A DNA stretch of 64,000 bases, taken from positions 3,076,001 to 3,140,000 of the forward strand of contig NZ_CP139482.1 of the NCBI RefSeq assembly GCF_041222825.1. Reading direction: 5' to 3'. This document shows positions 36,257 to 44,623 of this stretch, in pieces. The notes under the pieces are model-generated. The model was not told where the DNA came from and searched no databases. It saw nothing but the letters and a program-made list of their open reading frames with translations. The DNA is from Candidatus Thalassolituus haligoni (GTDB lineage: Bacteria; Pseudomonadota; Gammaproteobacteria; Pseudomonadales; Oceanobacteraceae). Every line of letters starts with the position of its first letter. The stretch's first letter is position 1. Position numbers and translations under genes: made by a program.

Positions 36257-37906
36257 TCAACTCGTCACTGACAGAGTAGCACCAGGCAAAGCCGTCACAG
36301 GCAAGGTAAAGGTGACCAGTGTTCCCATTCCTGGCTCGCTTTCTATATCCAGTACGCCGCTATGATTGGACATGACGTTGTAAACCACAGTGAGACCCAG
36401 CCCGGTGCCCTTGCCGATTTCTTTACGGGTAAAAAACGGATTGACGGAACAACTCAAATCATCGGCGTTCATTCCCACCCCTGAATCTTTGATATATACG
36501 CGTACCTTGTCATCCACCTGCTCGGCAGCCACTTCGATTCTGCCAGACCCATCGATCGCATCACGGGCATTATCCAGAATATGACGAAACGCCAGCCGGA
36601 TTTGGCTGGCCACGCAATCCACCTTGGGAATACCACTCATCATGACATCCAGGAGAATGTGCTCATCATGTTGAAGATCCAGTTCGTCGATGGCTTGGTG
36701 CATCAATTCAGCCAGGTCGGCGCGCTGCCTGGTTTGCCCTTCCTGACTCGCAAAGGTTCTCAATTCCGCCACGATATTACGGACTCGCTCCAGACTGGAC
36801 TGGGAGGCTTTCACCAGATCCGGGGCATCGTCACGAACAAAGCCGAGATCAACCGTGCGTCTCATCGCCTCCAGAGACTGACGGATCGCCGAATCGGAAA
36901 TAGAGTGCTCTACCGATTGATACAGGTCTGCCAGCTCTATCAGCTCGGTCAGATATTCACTGAGAGAGGCAATATTGCTGTAAACCACTGCGATCGGGTT
37001 GTTGATTTCGTGGGCAATGCCAGCGGCCAAATGACCAAGTGACGCCATTCTTTGCGCCTGCAACAGCAGCCGTTGCGTACGCTGCAGCTCATCAAAGCTT
37101 TGCTGCAACTGACTATTACTATTCTTCAATTCCTGAGTGCGAGCACGAACCTTGTCTTCCAGTTTGTCGTTCAGTTCGCGGGCTCGTCTTTCTGCTTGCC
37201 GACGGCGCTGCATTTCAACATCGACGGATGCAAACAGGCTGTTGATCTTGTGTACCAACTCTTGCAGCTCTCGCAGATTGGCCTTGCTTGCCAGCGGTGC
37301 TTTCAGAGCATTGTCGGGATCGAGATCCTTGATCAGATCCGTTAATTCACGGAGTGGACGAGTCAGACGAAGCCGCAAGATCACCACCAGCACCAGTGCC
37401 AGCAATACGTTACGTGCCACTTCCATTGCTACGGTAATGGCAGCCCGCTCTCGAAATCCGGCGTGAATGGCACGCTCGTCGATCCAGACAGTCAGAGTAC
37501 CCACCTTTTCAAGACGCTGCTCAGCGAGGTTATTGCCAAACAGACCCACCGTTTTTTCAACCATATAAGTATGTATTGGGCCACTGGCCAGCTCCTCGGC
37601 AGACAAACCACGCCGCTGGTTATACCCGGACAGGTCATCTTCAACATAAACCGACACGATGGAGCGATTCAGCATCAAGCCCTCAAAAATCAATTGAATG
37701 GCCGTGCTGTGGTACTGCTGTAATGCCAATGCCAGCTGGCCACTCTGGTAACCCAGCAAGGCATCGAGATTGGTATTGAAGCGCTCTTTTTCTACCTGAT
37801 GGTCTATACGTATTTGCGCTGCGCTGAACAGCACCCCAAATACAAGGCTGCACATCAGAATGTAGAGTGTCAGCTTACTCTCTGCCGAGGGAGATTGAGA
37901 AATCAC
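36257..37906 (-). CDS. Membrane-bound sensor histidine kinase (orphan, GTG start)
   Basis: 549 residues. TM1 about 11-30 (LTLYILMCSLVFGVLFSAA), a periplasmic sensor of about 130 residues, TM2 about 173-195 (VARNVLLALVLVVIL), a HAMP-like linker (RLTRPLRELTDLIKDLD), a coiled-coil (RRQAERRARELNDKLEDKV, to about 285), the H-box ASLGHLAAGIAHEINNPIAV (phosphorylated His) and the ATPase boxes HILDNARDAI, DSGVGMN and GKGTGLGLTVV. GTG 37906 is chosen as start because AAGGG lies 5 bases upstream. No response regulator is adjacent, so its partner is unknown. Kinases of this ZraS/AtoS-like class often pair with NtrC-type regulators. Confidence 0.9.
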   Translation of the reverse strand: MISQSPSAESKLTLYILMCSLVFGVLFSAAQIRIDHQVEKERFNTNLDALLGYQSGQLALALQQYHSTAIQLIFEGLMLNRSIVSVYVEDDLSGYNQRRGLSAEELASGPIHTYMVEKTVGLFGNNLAEQRLEKVGTLTVWIDERAIHAGFRERAAITVAMEVARNVLLALVLVVILRLRLTRPLRELTDLIKDLDPDNALKAPLASKANLRELQELVHKINSLFASVDVEMQRRRQAERRARELNDKLEDKVRARTQELKNSNSQLQQSFDELQRTQRLLLQAQRMASLGHLAAGIAHEINNPIAVVYSNIASLSEYLTELIELADLYQSVEHSISDSAIRQSLEAMRRTVDLGFVRDDAPDLVKASQSSLERVRNIVAELRTFASQEGQTRQRADLAELMHQAIDELDLQHDEHILLDVMMSGIPKVDCVASQIRLAFRHILDNARDAIDGSGRIEVAAEQVDDKVRVYIKDSGVGMNADDLSCSVNPFFTRKEIGKGTGLGLTVVYNVMSNHSGVLDIESEPGMGTLVTFTLPVTALPGATLSVTS

Positions 37907-38015
37907 AGTTGCCCTTGCCTGATCCCGAGGGGTTCTACCTGAGTATAGCCGCCTCCGGCAGAGCTGCTACAAACGGGTACCAAACAGTACAAACCCCCAT
38001 ATCAGCAGGCGCTTC

Positions 38016-38507
38016 CTAATCTAACGGCAAGGCACTGCGGTCGATCACCTTGCGCATCACAAAGCTGGAATGCACACCGCTCACTCCTTCTATACGGGTA
38101 AGTGTACCGAGCAACAGTTGTTGGAAGGCTTCCATATCACTGACGATCACCTTGAGTACGTAATCAGCCGACTGACCCGTAATCAGATAACATTCCAGCA
38201 CTTCCGGGCAGGCATCAACCGCCGATTCAAAGGCGGCAAATCGCTCTGGTGTGTGTTTATCCATACTGATGTGTATCAGCGCCAGCAAGTCCAGACCCAG
38301 CTTTCTGGCACTGACATGGGCACGGTAACCCTCAATAACGCCGCTGTCCTGCAATGCCTTGACGCGACGCGAACAGGGCGATGGCGATAACCCGACCTTG
38401 TCGGCCAATTCCAGATTCGACAAGGCACCCTGCTGTTGTAACAGCGCCAGAATGTGTTTGTCTGTCCGATCCAAAATCACAATGGCGGCGCGAGAAGATG
38501 TACTCAT
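38016..38507 (-). CDS. Lrp/AsnC-family transcription regulator
   Basis: 163 residues from ATG 38507 (AGGTG 6 bases upstream; GTG 38516 in the same frame is less likely). N-terminal helix-turn-helix LDRTDKHILALLQQQGALSNLELADKVGLSPSPCSRRVKALQ, then the RAM effector domain with VLECYLITGQSADYVLKVIV and IEGVSGVHSSFVMRKV. Such proteins sense amino acids as octamers or dimers. It diverges from leuA over a 185-bp AT-rich region, suggesting it may control leucine synthesis, as well as itself. Confidence 0.92.
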   Translation of the reverse strand: MSTSSRAAIVILDRTDKHILALLQQQGALSNLELADKVGLSPSPCSRRVKALQDSGVIEGYRAHVSARKLGLDLLALIHISMDKHTPERFAAFESAVDACPEVLECYLITGQSADYVLKVIVSDMEAFQQLLLGTLTRIEGVSGVHSSFVMRKVIDRSALPLD

Positions 38508-38692
38508 AAAAGGCACCTATTACTACGTTAAAAAACAAACCAGCAATTTATCACTAAAAAATCAATAAATACCGCAATAATAAAAAACAAAAACCTGCTG
38601 AATAGCAGAAATTAACAATCTTTATGCTCGAGCTTCGCACTACACTGTATCCAGTTTCATTACAGCACGCTGAGTCCCAGCACGGAGCCATC

Positions 38693-40372
38693 ATGAGCCA
38701 CCATCAATACAGCAACCCGGACTTTAATCCGGAAAAATACCCTCGCTTTCCGGTCATCCGGAAAACGGATCGCCGCTGGCCAAATGCGGAAATCCGGACA
38801 GCTCCGCTGTGGTGTTCTGTGGATCTGCGTGATGGCAACCAGGCACTGATCGAACCCATGAACGTGAGTCAGAAGCAGGCCATGTGGCACCTGCTGGTCA
38901 ACATGGGCTTCAAAGAAATCGAAGTCGGTTTCCCAGCGGCCTCGCAGCCAGATTTTGACTTTGTACGTTGGTTGATCGAAGAAAACCGCATCCCCGATGA
39001 CGTCACCATTCAGGTGTTGGTGCAGGCCCGTAATGATCTGATCGAACGCACTTACGAAGCACTGGATGGTGCCCGTCGTGCGGTGGTGCATGTGTACAAC
39101 TCGACCTCGCCGGTACAGCGCAAGAAAGTCTTTAATCTTGATAAAGCCGGTATTGTCGATATCGCCCGCCAAGGTGCAGCCAAGGTGCAACAGGTCGCAC
39201 GGGATTATCCGGCGACCGACTGGACCTTCCAGTATTCTCCGGAAAGCTTCTCCAGCACCGAAGTCGAGTTCGCGGTTGAAGTCTGCAACGCCGTGATTGA
39301 GGTGTGGCAGCCGACGCCGGAGAAGAAGATCATTCTCAACCTTCCGGCTACCGTCGAATCGGCCATGCCCAACGTCTTTGCTGACCAGATCGAATGGTTT
39401 TGTGATCACGTCAACCAGCGCGATAGCGTGTTGGTCAGCATTCACACCCATAACGACCGGGGCTGCGCGGTGGCCGCTGCTGAAATGGCGCTTCTTGCAG
39501 GTGCAGACCGTATCGAAGGCACCTTGCTCGGTAATGGCGAACGCACCGGCAATATGGATATCGTCACCATGGCGATGAACCTCTATAGCCAGGGCATTGA
39601 TCCACAGCTGGATATCAGCATGGCCGACGACATTATCAGCACGGTTGAGGCCTGCACCAATATCAAAACCCATCCGCGCCACCCCTGGCTGGGTGAGCTG
39701 GTATATACCGCCTTTTCCGGCAGCCACCAGGACGCTATTCGTAAATGCCTTGCTGCACAGACAGAAAATGAACCATGGGATGTCGCTTACCTGCCCATCA
39801 ATCCGGAAGATATTGGCCGTAGTTACCAGTCGGTGATTCGAGTCAACAGCCAGTCCGGCAAAGGGGGGGCCAGTTATTTGCTGGAGCAGGCCATGGGCAT
39901 TACCTTGCCGCGCTGGGTACAAATTGAACTGGCACAACCGGTTCAGGCGCTCGCCGAGCGCAGCGCCAGCGAATTGCAAACCGACGATATTGTGCGCTTG
40001 TTCCGCCATACCTTTATGACCAGCCATGGCCAGTTGCAGCTCGACAGCTATACCCTCGAAGGCAGCGGTAACCAGAGCGCCGTGCAGGCTTGCCTCAACG
40101 ATGGCAGTAACCTGGTCAGTTTGCATGGTCACGGCAACGGTGCCATCAGCGCCTTTACCGACGCCATTCACCGTGCATTGGGCGTGGCCGTACAGATCGT
40201 GCAATTTGATGAACAATCAGCAGGCGAAGGTTCAGATGCCGGTGCCGTGGCGTTTATTCAGGCCAATATCAATGGTCAGCGTTATACCGGAGCAGCAGCA
40301 GATGAAGATACTCTGAGCGCCAGTATGAACGCCGTATTGGCGGTCGTGAATCAGTCGCTGAAACAACAGTAA
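38693..40372 (+). CDS. leuA: 2-isopropylmalate synthase (long type)
   Basis: First committed enzyme of leucine synthesis: acetyl-CoA plus 2-oxoisovalerate to 2-isopropylmalate. 559 residues from ATG 38693 (GGAG 5 bases upstream; a longer frame from 38624 is less likely). The DRE-TIM catalytic barrel shows WCSVDLRDGNQAL, EIEVGFPAASQPDFDF, VSIHTHNDRGCAVAAAEMALLAGADRIEGTLLGNGERTGN, and the C-terminal LeuA dimer/leucine-sensing domain starts about residue 435. This is the LeuA2 form found in Pseudomonas and actinobacteria rather than the E. coli form. A hairpin terminator follows. Confidence 0.96.
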   Translation: MSHHQYSNPDFNPEKYPRFPVIRKTDRRWPNAEIRTAPLWCSVDLRDGNQALIEPMNVSQKQAMWHLLVNMGFKEIEVGFPAASQPDFDFVRWLIEENRIPDDVTIQVLVQARNDLIERTYEALDGARRAVVHVYNSTSPVQRKKVFNLDKAGIVDIARQGAAKVQQVARDYPATDWTFQYSPESFSSTEVEFAVEVCNAVIEVWQPTPEKKIILNLPATVESAMPNVFADQIEWFCDHVNQRDSVLVSIHTHNDRGCAVAAAEMALLAGADRIEGTLLGNGERTGNMDIVTMAMNLYSQGIDPQLDISMADDIISTVEACTNIKTHPRHPWLGELVYTAFSGSHQDAIRKCLAAQTENEPWDVAYLPINPEDIGRSYQSVIRVNSQSGKGGASYLLEQAMGITLPRWVQIELAQPVQALAERSASELQTDDIVRLFRHTFMTSHGQLQLDSYTLEGSGNQSAVQACLNDGSNLVSLHGHGNGAISAFTDAIHRALGVAVQIVQFDEQSAGEGSDAGAVAFIQANINGQRYTGAAADEDTLSASMNAVLAVVNQSLKQQ

Positions 40373-40391
40373 AGCCACCTGTCCTGCCCTC

Positions 40392-40421
40392 ACGCTGATC
40401 TGACATCCGTCAGGTCAGCGT
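40392..40421 (+). terminator. Probable terminator after leuA
   Basis: ACGCTGATCTGAC / GTCAGGTCAGCGT stem (13 pairs including one G-U) with a 4-base loop, 20 bases past the leuA stop. The following sequence CTTCCGTTCTTTCT is only moderately T-rich. Confidence 0.65.
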
Positions 40422-40740
40422 CTTCCGTTCTTTCTGGCGCTGTTTGCTGAGCTACGTTATCCACGTCCTCCGCGTGCTTGCCTTTTAGATCCAGTCTTGA
40501 ACACCCAGTCTTGAACACCCTCCTTTGAATTTTAAATCCTGCTTTTTCATGATTGCACTGCCGCTTCCCAAGCCTGGCAATTAGGTCAAATTTACCAACA
40601 GACCGTTTCTTTAGACTTAAGTCGATACCACCGGAGCGTACAGACTGCTCATTTGGTCATATCATTTGGCACGTATTGGCACAAAAAAGACACAAAATAC
40701 GCCACTTAGTTTTACACCTTTATACAACCGGGATTTCACC
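40422..40740. other. 319-bp intergenic region before the CoA-transferase gene
   Basis: No gene seen. It holds a 14-bp exact tandem duplication (CCAGTCTTGAACAC at 40491-40504 and 40505-40518) and a repeated TTGGCAC/TTGGCAC near 40666-40682, the remainder being AT-rich sequence likely to carry the promoter. A TTG at 40666 could extend the downstream frame by 25 residues but lacks family support. Confidence 0.6.
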
Positions 40741-42252
40741 ATGGCTACAGATTCACGCATGCTCTGCACGGCACTCCGCAATCGACTGATGTCTGCCGCA
40801 GACGCCGCCGCCCTGATACCCGCTGGCAGCACCGTCGGCATGAGCGGCTTTACCGGCGCGGGATACCCGAAAGCCATTCCCGCCGCTCTGGCCGAACGTA
40901 TTGAACAATTGAACAACGCTGGAGAAGAGTTTCGAATCAACGTTTGGACCGGTGCCTCTACCGCCCCGGAACTGGACGGCAAACTCGCCGCCGTCAACGG
41001 CATCAATATGCGTTTGCCTTTTCAGTCGGATCCGATCTGCCGCGAGAAAATCAATAACGGCAGTATGGACTACATCGACATTCACCTGTCCGAAGTGTCC
41101 CAGTACGCCTGGTCCGGCTTTCTCGGCAAAATGAACATTGCAGTGATAGAAGTCAGTGGCGTTCTTGAAGATGGCCGCCTGATTCCGTCATCAGCCGTTG
41201 GCAACAACAAGACCTGGATAGAACAGGCAGATCAGGTGATTCTGGAAGTCAACAGCGCCCAGAGTGCCGGTCTCGAAGGCATGCACGATATTTATTACGG
41301 CACCGCCCTGCCGCCACATCGTAAACCGATTATGATCAGCCAGCCCACCGACCGTATCGGCGAACACTACCTCCATTGTCCGGCAGACAAGATCATTGCA
41401 ATTGTCGAAACCAGTGCCCCCGACCGTAACTCGCCTTTTAATCCACCGGATGATATTTCTCGCCGTATCGCCAGTCATATTCTGCAGTTTTTTCAGCAGG
41501 AAATTGCCATTGGCCGCATGCCCAAAGAGCTGCTGCCCATACAATCCGGGGTCGGCAATATCCCCAACGCCGTATTGGAAGGCCTCGACGCTGGCCCCTT
41601 CAAGCAACTGAGCGCATTTACCGAAGTGATTCAGGACGGCATGTTGGCGATGCTGAAATCCGGCACACTGACAGCCGCCTCGTCGACCGCCTTTTCGCTC
41701 AGCCCCACGGCAATGGAAGAATTGAATACCAACATCGATTTCTACCGCCAGCGTATTATCTTGCGACAGCAAGATATCAGTAACCACCCGGAACTGATTC
41801 GACGCTTGGGAGTGATCGCCATGAATGGTCTGATCGAAGCCGATATCTACGGCAACGTCAATTCGACCCATATTATGGGCAGCCGCATGATGAACGGCAT
41901 CGGTGGATCTGGCGACTTCGCCCGTAACGGCTACCTGTCGATTTTTGTAACGCCGTCCACCGCCAAACATGGCGCGATATCCGCCATTGTCCCGATGGTC
42001 TCTCACGTCGATCACACTGAACACGACGTCAAAATTCTGGTCACGGAGCATGGGCTAGCGGATCTGCGTGGTCTGTCACCCAAACAACGGGCGCACCAGA
42101 TTATCCAGAAGTGTGCCGACCCGGCATTCCGTCCGGCATTGATGGACTACTTTGAACGGGCCTGCGCCAGCGGACGCGGGATGCACACTCCGCACTTACT
42201 CGGTGAGGCACTGAGCTGGCACCAACGTTACGAAACCACTGGACACATGTAA
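40741..42252 (+). CDS. Acetyl-CoA hydrolase/succinyl-CoA:acetate CoA-transferase family protein
   Basis: 503 residues from ATG 40741. It belongs to the class I CoA-transferase family that includes AarC, ScpC and Ach1: two related domains with GSTVGMSGFTGAGYPKAIPAAL near the N-terminus, SGVGNIPNAVLEGL, the catalytic-glutamate segment LSAFTEVIQDGMLAML (about residues 285-300), GNVNSTHIMGSRMMNGIGGSGDFARN and VTEHGLADLRGLSPKQRA. Such enzymes move CoA between succinyl-CoA and acetate (or propionate), or hydrolyse acetyl-CoA. The next gene, opposite in direction, is the phosphoketolase-like protein, so acetate units may link them. Confidence 0.9.
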   Translation: MATDSRMLCTALRNRLMSAADAAALIPAGSTVGMSGFTGAGYPKAIPAALAERIEQLNNAGEEFRINVWTGASTAPELDGKLAAVNGINMRLPFQSDPICREKINNGSMDYIDIHLSEVSQYAWSGFLGKMNIAVIEVSGVLEDGRLIPSSAVGNNKTWIEQADQVILEVNSAQSAGLEGMHDIYYGTALPPHRKPIMISQPTDRIGEHYLHCPADKIIAIVETSAPDRNSPFNPPDDISRRIASHILQFFQQEIAIGRMPKELLPIQSGVGNIPNAVLEGLDAGPFKQLSAFTEVIQDGMLAMLKSGTLTAASSTAFSLSPTAMEELNTNIDFYRQRIILRQQDISNHPELIRRLGVIAMNGLIEADIYGNVNSTHIMGSRMMNGIGGSGDFARNGYLSIFVTPSTAKHGAISAIVPMVSHVDHTEHDVKILVTEHGLADLRGLSPKQRAHQIIQKCADPAFRPALMDYFERACASGRGMHTPHLLGEALSWHQRYETTGHM

Positions 42253-42269
42253 GACAACCTGGACGGATG

Positions 42270-44288
42270 TCAGAACTGATGTCTGCGGGGTTGTAACGAC
42301 AGCCATTCTGCCGCAGACATCCAGCTATCTTCAGGCAAGCCAAGTGATAACGCCAACTCAACCAAACCGTGTAACCAGCTGCAGCCATTGGCCTGAGGCA
42401 TTCTTCCCGTTCTGGCTACCGGATGATTACGGAACCCCAGTACCTGACTGTGTTCGAGATGCAAGCGTCGAAAATGACCGATAAACACCTCCGGGCGCAT
42501 ATCGCACAAGACCAGCCGTTGACGCACCCGCTCCGGGAACAAACCGTCGATGATCTGGCTATCTATCTGGCAACCAGCCTCGGTAGAATCACGGGCATAA
42601 CGAAACCGCCCAGGCTCCAGTACATAAACCAGTGAATGCGGGCGCTGAAACTGTTGCAGCCGCTCACTGATCCTGAACGCCTGTTGCAACGACAGATAAC
42701 CACAGGCCACCAGCTGGATTTCTGCCGCGCAATGCCCCCGCAGACAACTAGCACCATGAGCCACCAGTTGCTCTGCCATGGTCGGCGTCAATAGTGAATC
42801 AACCCTGCCATCCGGTATCACCAGTTGCATTACCACACCCGACTCACCATAACAGGCTTTCAACGCCGCCAAGGCGGTGTTGCCATCCGGTATCAACAAA
42901 ACCCGAACCTGATCAGCACTTTGCGACAGCAAGGCTTCGGTCATCTCCGGCGCTGCAGCATCATGGCGACTGACTAAAGGTAATCCAGTCCAAGGCGCTG
43001 GTTCATCATCCAGTTTTTGCCGCCGGGCGAAGGCAACGGTCTGCAGCAATGGTTCCAACATCGCCAGGCCAGCGGATTCATCGGTCACCAGCAGATTGAT
43101 GCCCATTTGGTTGCCCAGACAGGCGTTAGCCAGTAATTCTCCCTCATGGTGGTGTAACAACGCGCCTGCCGAGCCACCAGTACGAGTGCCCAAGCGTTCA
43201 TGGCTGATGGGGAATATCGCGCTAGTCGCACCGATATGACTTGCCAGCCGTGGCCGCAATGCCGGATTGATTTCACAAATATCGGCAAAATAACGATCCA
43301 GCAACGGTAGTACCTCATGGTCGCCATGCTGCCAGTGAGGATCCGGGCGATTGACCGTTACCATAAACGGTCGCAGCGGCCGCCGTGGTTGGCGTAATAC
43401 CGCAGTTGTCACCGGCCAATCGGTCACTGCTGTGGATTCAACTGCCACCGCAGTGGCTGGCTGACAGGCCAACGCGATCAGCGGTAAACATTTCAACTCG
43501 CCCATTGATTGATGCCATTCAGCTTCTGCCTCCAGTAATGCACAGGCAATAGTGACGGGCCGGGTATCAGCCAGCGAACACGGCACCTGACTAGCGTTCG
43601 TTCCAGTTACAGGCACTTTGGTCTCACCAATCCACACCGGAATCAACACACCGCAATCCTGCCGGGACCACCAGGATAGTGTGCGCGTCAGGCGTTCCAG
43701 CTGCTCGCTGGCATCCCCATCCAACACCAGCACTGCCACTTCCCCCGGCAGTGGTTGATGAATGGCTTGTGTGACCAGCGTATCCAGCGGAGTCCTGGCA
43801 CCGACCAACTCGGGTGAGATCCAGGGGCCGGGCAAAATCTGTTGTTCGCTATCACCGGCAAATTCCTGAGCAAACCGTGCCCAACCAGCCGCCGTTAACG
43901 GATAGCGCTGTTGTCGGGAACGATTGGCAGCGCCAGTGAGTAATTGCCAGATTTCCAGAGCAGCGCCCATTCCAGGCAGTGCCGATAACCAGTCACGGCG
44001 CATACCGGTCAGATGATTTAACAACATGCCCGCAGCCACCAGCCGCATCAATACCTGCCACTGGGCCGACGAACCGGGCGCAGCCAAAAACTCCGCTTGC
44101 CGCTGCAAACCGGGAACACGGCCATCCAGGCTATCCGACAGCCGTTCAGTCATCAACAGGGCCTCAGCCACACGCGGCGTTGGGATTGAGCACCCCACTC
44201 GAACCAGTGCACGGGATAACCGGTCGACATCCGGGCTGACATTCAGATTGCCAGCCGCCTCTCTGTGTACCACTCGCTCATGCGCCAT
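42270..44288 (-). CDS. Divergent phosphoketolase-like protein, probably catalytically inactive
   Basis: 672 residues from ATG 44288 (GGAG 6 bases upstream). No motif is exact, but segment order follows phosphoketolase (XFP, about 790 residues): LPGMGAALEIWQLLTG at about 104 where XFP has its GPGHGGP loop; VLVLDGDASEQ near 187 in place of the ThDP GDGE motif, followed by CGVLIPVWIGETKVPVTG (compare GAVLPILHLNGYKIANP); EGELLANACLGNQMGI near 382 for the E-G-L-LTGRHG segment; ADQVRVLLIPDGNT near 458 for DVVRVYLPPDAN; LVLCDMRPEVFIGHF near 592 for the late FHGYPWLIHRL. The ThDP/phosphate histidines and the GDGE glutamate are missing, so I infer a pseudoenzyme or altered activity. Alternative: an unrelated ThDP-fold protein. 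Confidence 0.6.
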   Translation of the reverse strand: MAHERVVHREAAGNLNVSPDVDRLSRALVRVGCSIPTPRVAEALLMTERLSDSLDGRVPGLQRQAEFLAAPGSSAQWQVLMRLVAAGMLLNHLTGMRRDWLSALPGMGAALEIWQLLTGAANRSRQQRYPLTAAGWARFAQEFAGDSEQQILPGPWISPELVGARTPLDTLVTQAIHQPLPGEVAVLVLDGDASEQLERLTRTLSWWSRQDCGVLIPVWIGETKVPVTGTNASQVPCSLADTRPVTIACALLEAEAEWHQSMGELKCLPLIALACQPATAVAVESTAVTDWPVTTAVLRQPRRPLRPFMVTVNRPDPHWQHGDHEVLPLLDRYFADICEINPALRPRLASHIGATSAIFPISHERLGTRTGGSAGALLHHHEGELLANACLGNQMGINLLVTDESAGLAMLEPLLQTVAFARRQKLDDEPAPWTGLPLVSRHDAAAPEMTEALLSQSADQVRVLLIPDGNTALAALKACYGESGVVMQLVIPDGRVDSLLTPTMAEQLVAHGASCLRGHCAAEIQLVACGYLSLQQAFRISERLQQFQRPHSLVYVLEPGRFRYARDSTEAGCQIDSQIIDGLFPERVRQRLVLCDMRPEVFIGHFRRLHLEHSQVLGFRNHPVARTGRMPQANGCSWLHGLVELALSLGLPEDSWMSAAEWLSLQPRRHQF

Positions 44289-44542
44289 CACGCTCTCCAG
44301 ACCAATCATTGGTAGCCGTTAGGGGCATATCAACCTGTTGTAGACACAGAAAAGACGGGGCAAAAATGGTGAAAATGCAGTTTTTATGTAATCACTACAT
44401 ACTGTGATGTGAATCGATTTTTAACGCTGTCGTTTCAGGGGCAACAAGTATCAGATGCTTACGCTAGTCTAGGAGCAGCGACGATCCGGCGTATTGCCAT
44501 GAATCAACGGCCGTTGTATCAATAATCGGGATACCGCAGACA
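44289..44542. other. Intergenic region between the phosphoketolase-like gene and pnp terminator
   Basis: No open frame or RNA gene recognised. Contains the small dyad ATCAC-N8-GTGAT near 44393 and is otherwise unremarkable; it should hold the promoter of the phosphoketolase-like gene. Confidence 0.5.
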
Positions 44543-44566
44543 TAAAAAAACCGCCCGAAGGCGGTT
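44543..44566 (-). terminator. Intrinsic terminator after pnp
   Basis: Minus strand AACCGCC-TTCG-GGCGGTT followed by a T-run (7-bp stem with a TTCG tetraloop), 58 bases past the pnp stop. It marks the end of the long rimP-to-pnp group. Confidence 0.92.
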
Positions 44567-44623
44567 TCAGGGTTCAGTCAGACGGATGTCCAGGCTGAAC
44601 CGGGAGTTTTACAACAGCAGCAA

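Noticed and set aside
38624..38692. Leucine-type leader peptide or N-terminal extension of LeuA
   Set aside because: Same frame as leuA with only four scattered Leu codons and no terminator; ATG 38693 has a ribosome site and fits the family.
40667..40681. Possible sigma-54 promoter before the CoA-transferase gene (TGGCACGTATTGGCA)
   Set aside because: The GG and GC elements are one base too close together and the -12 box is GGCA rather than TTGC.
44390..44415. CRP-like site near 44400
   Set aside because: The half-sites are inverted relative to TGTGA-N6-TCACA.
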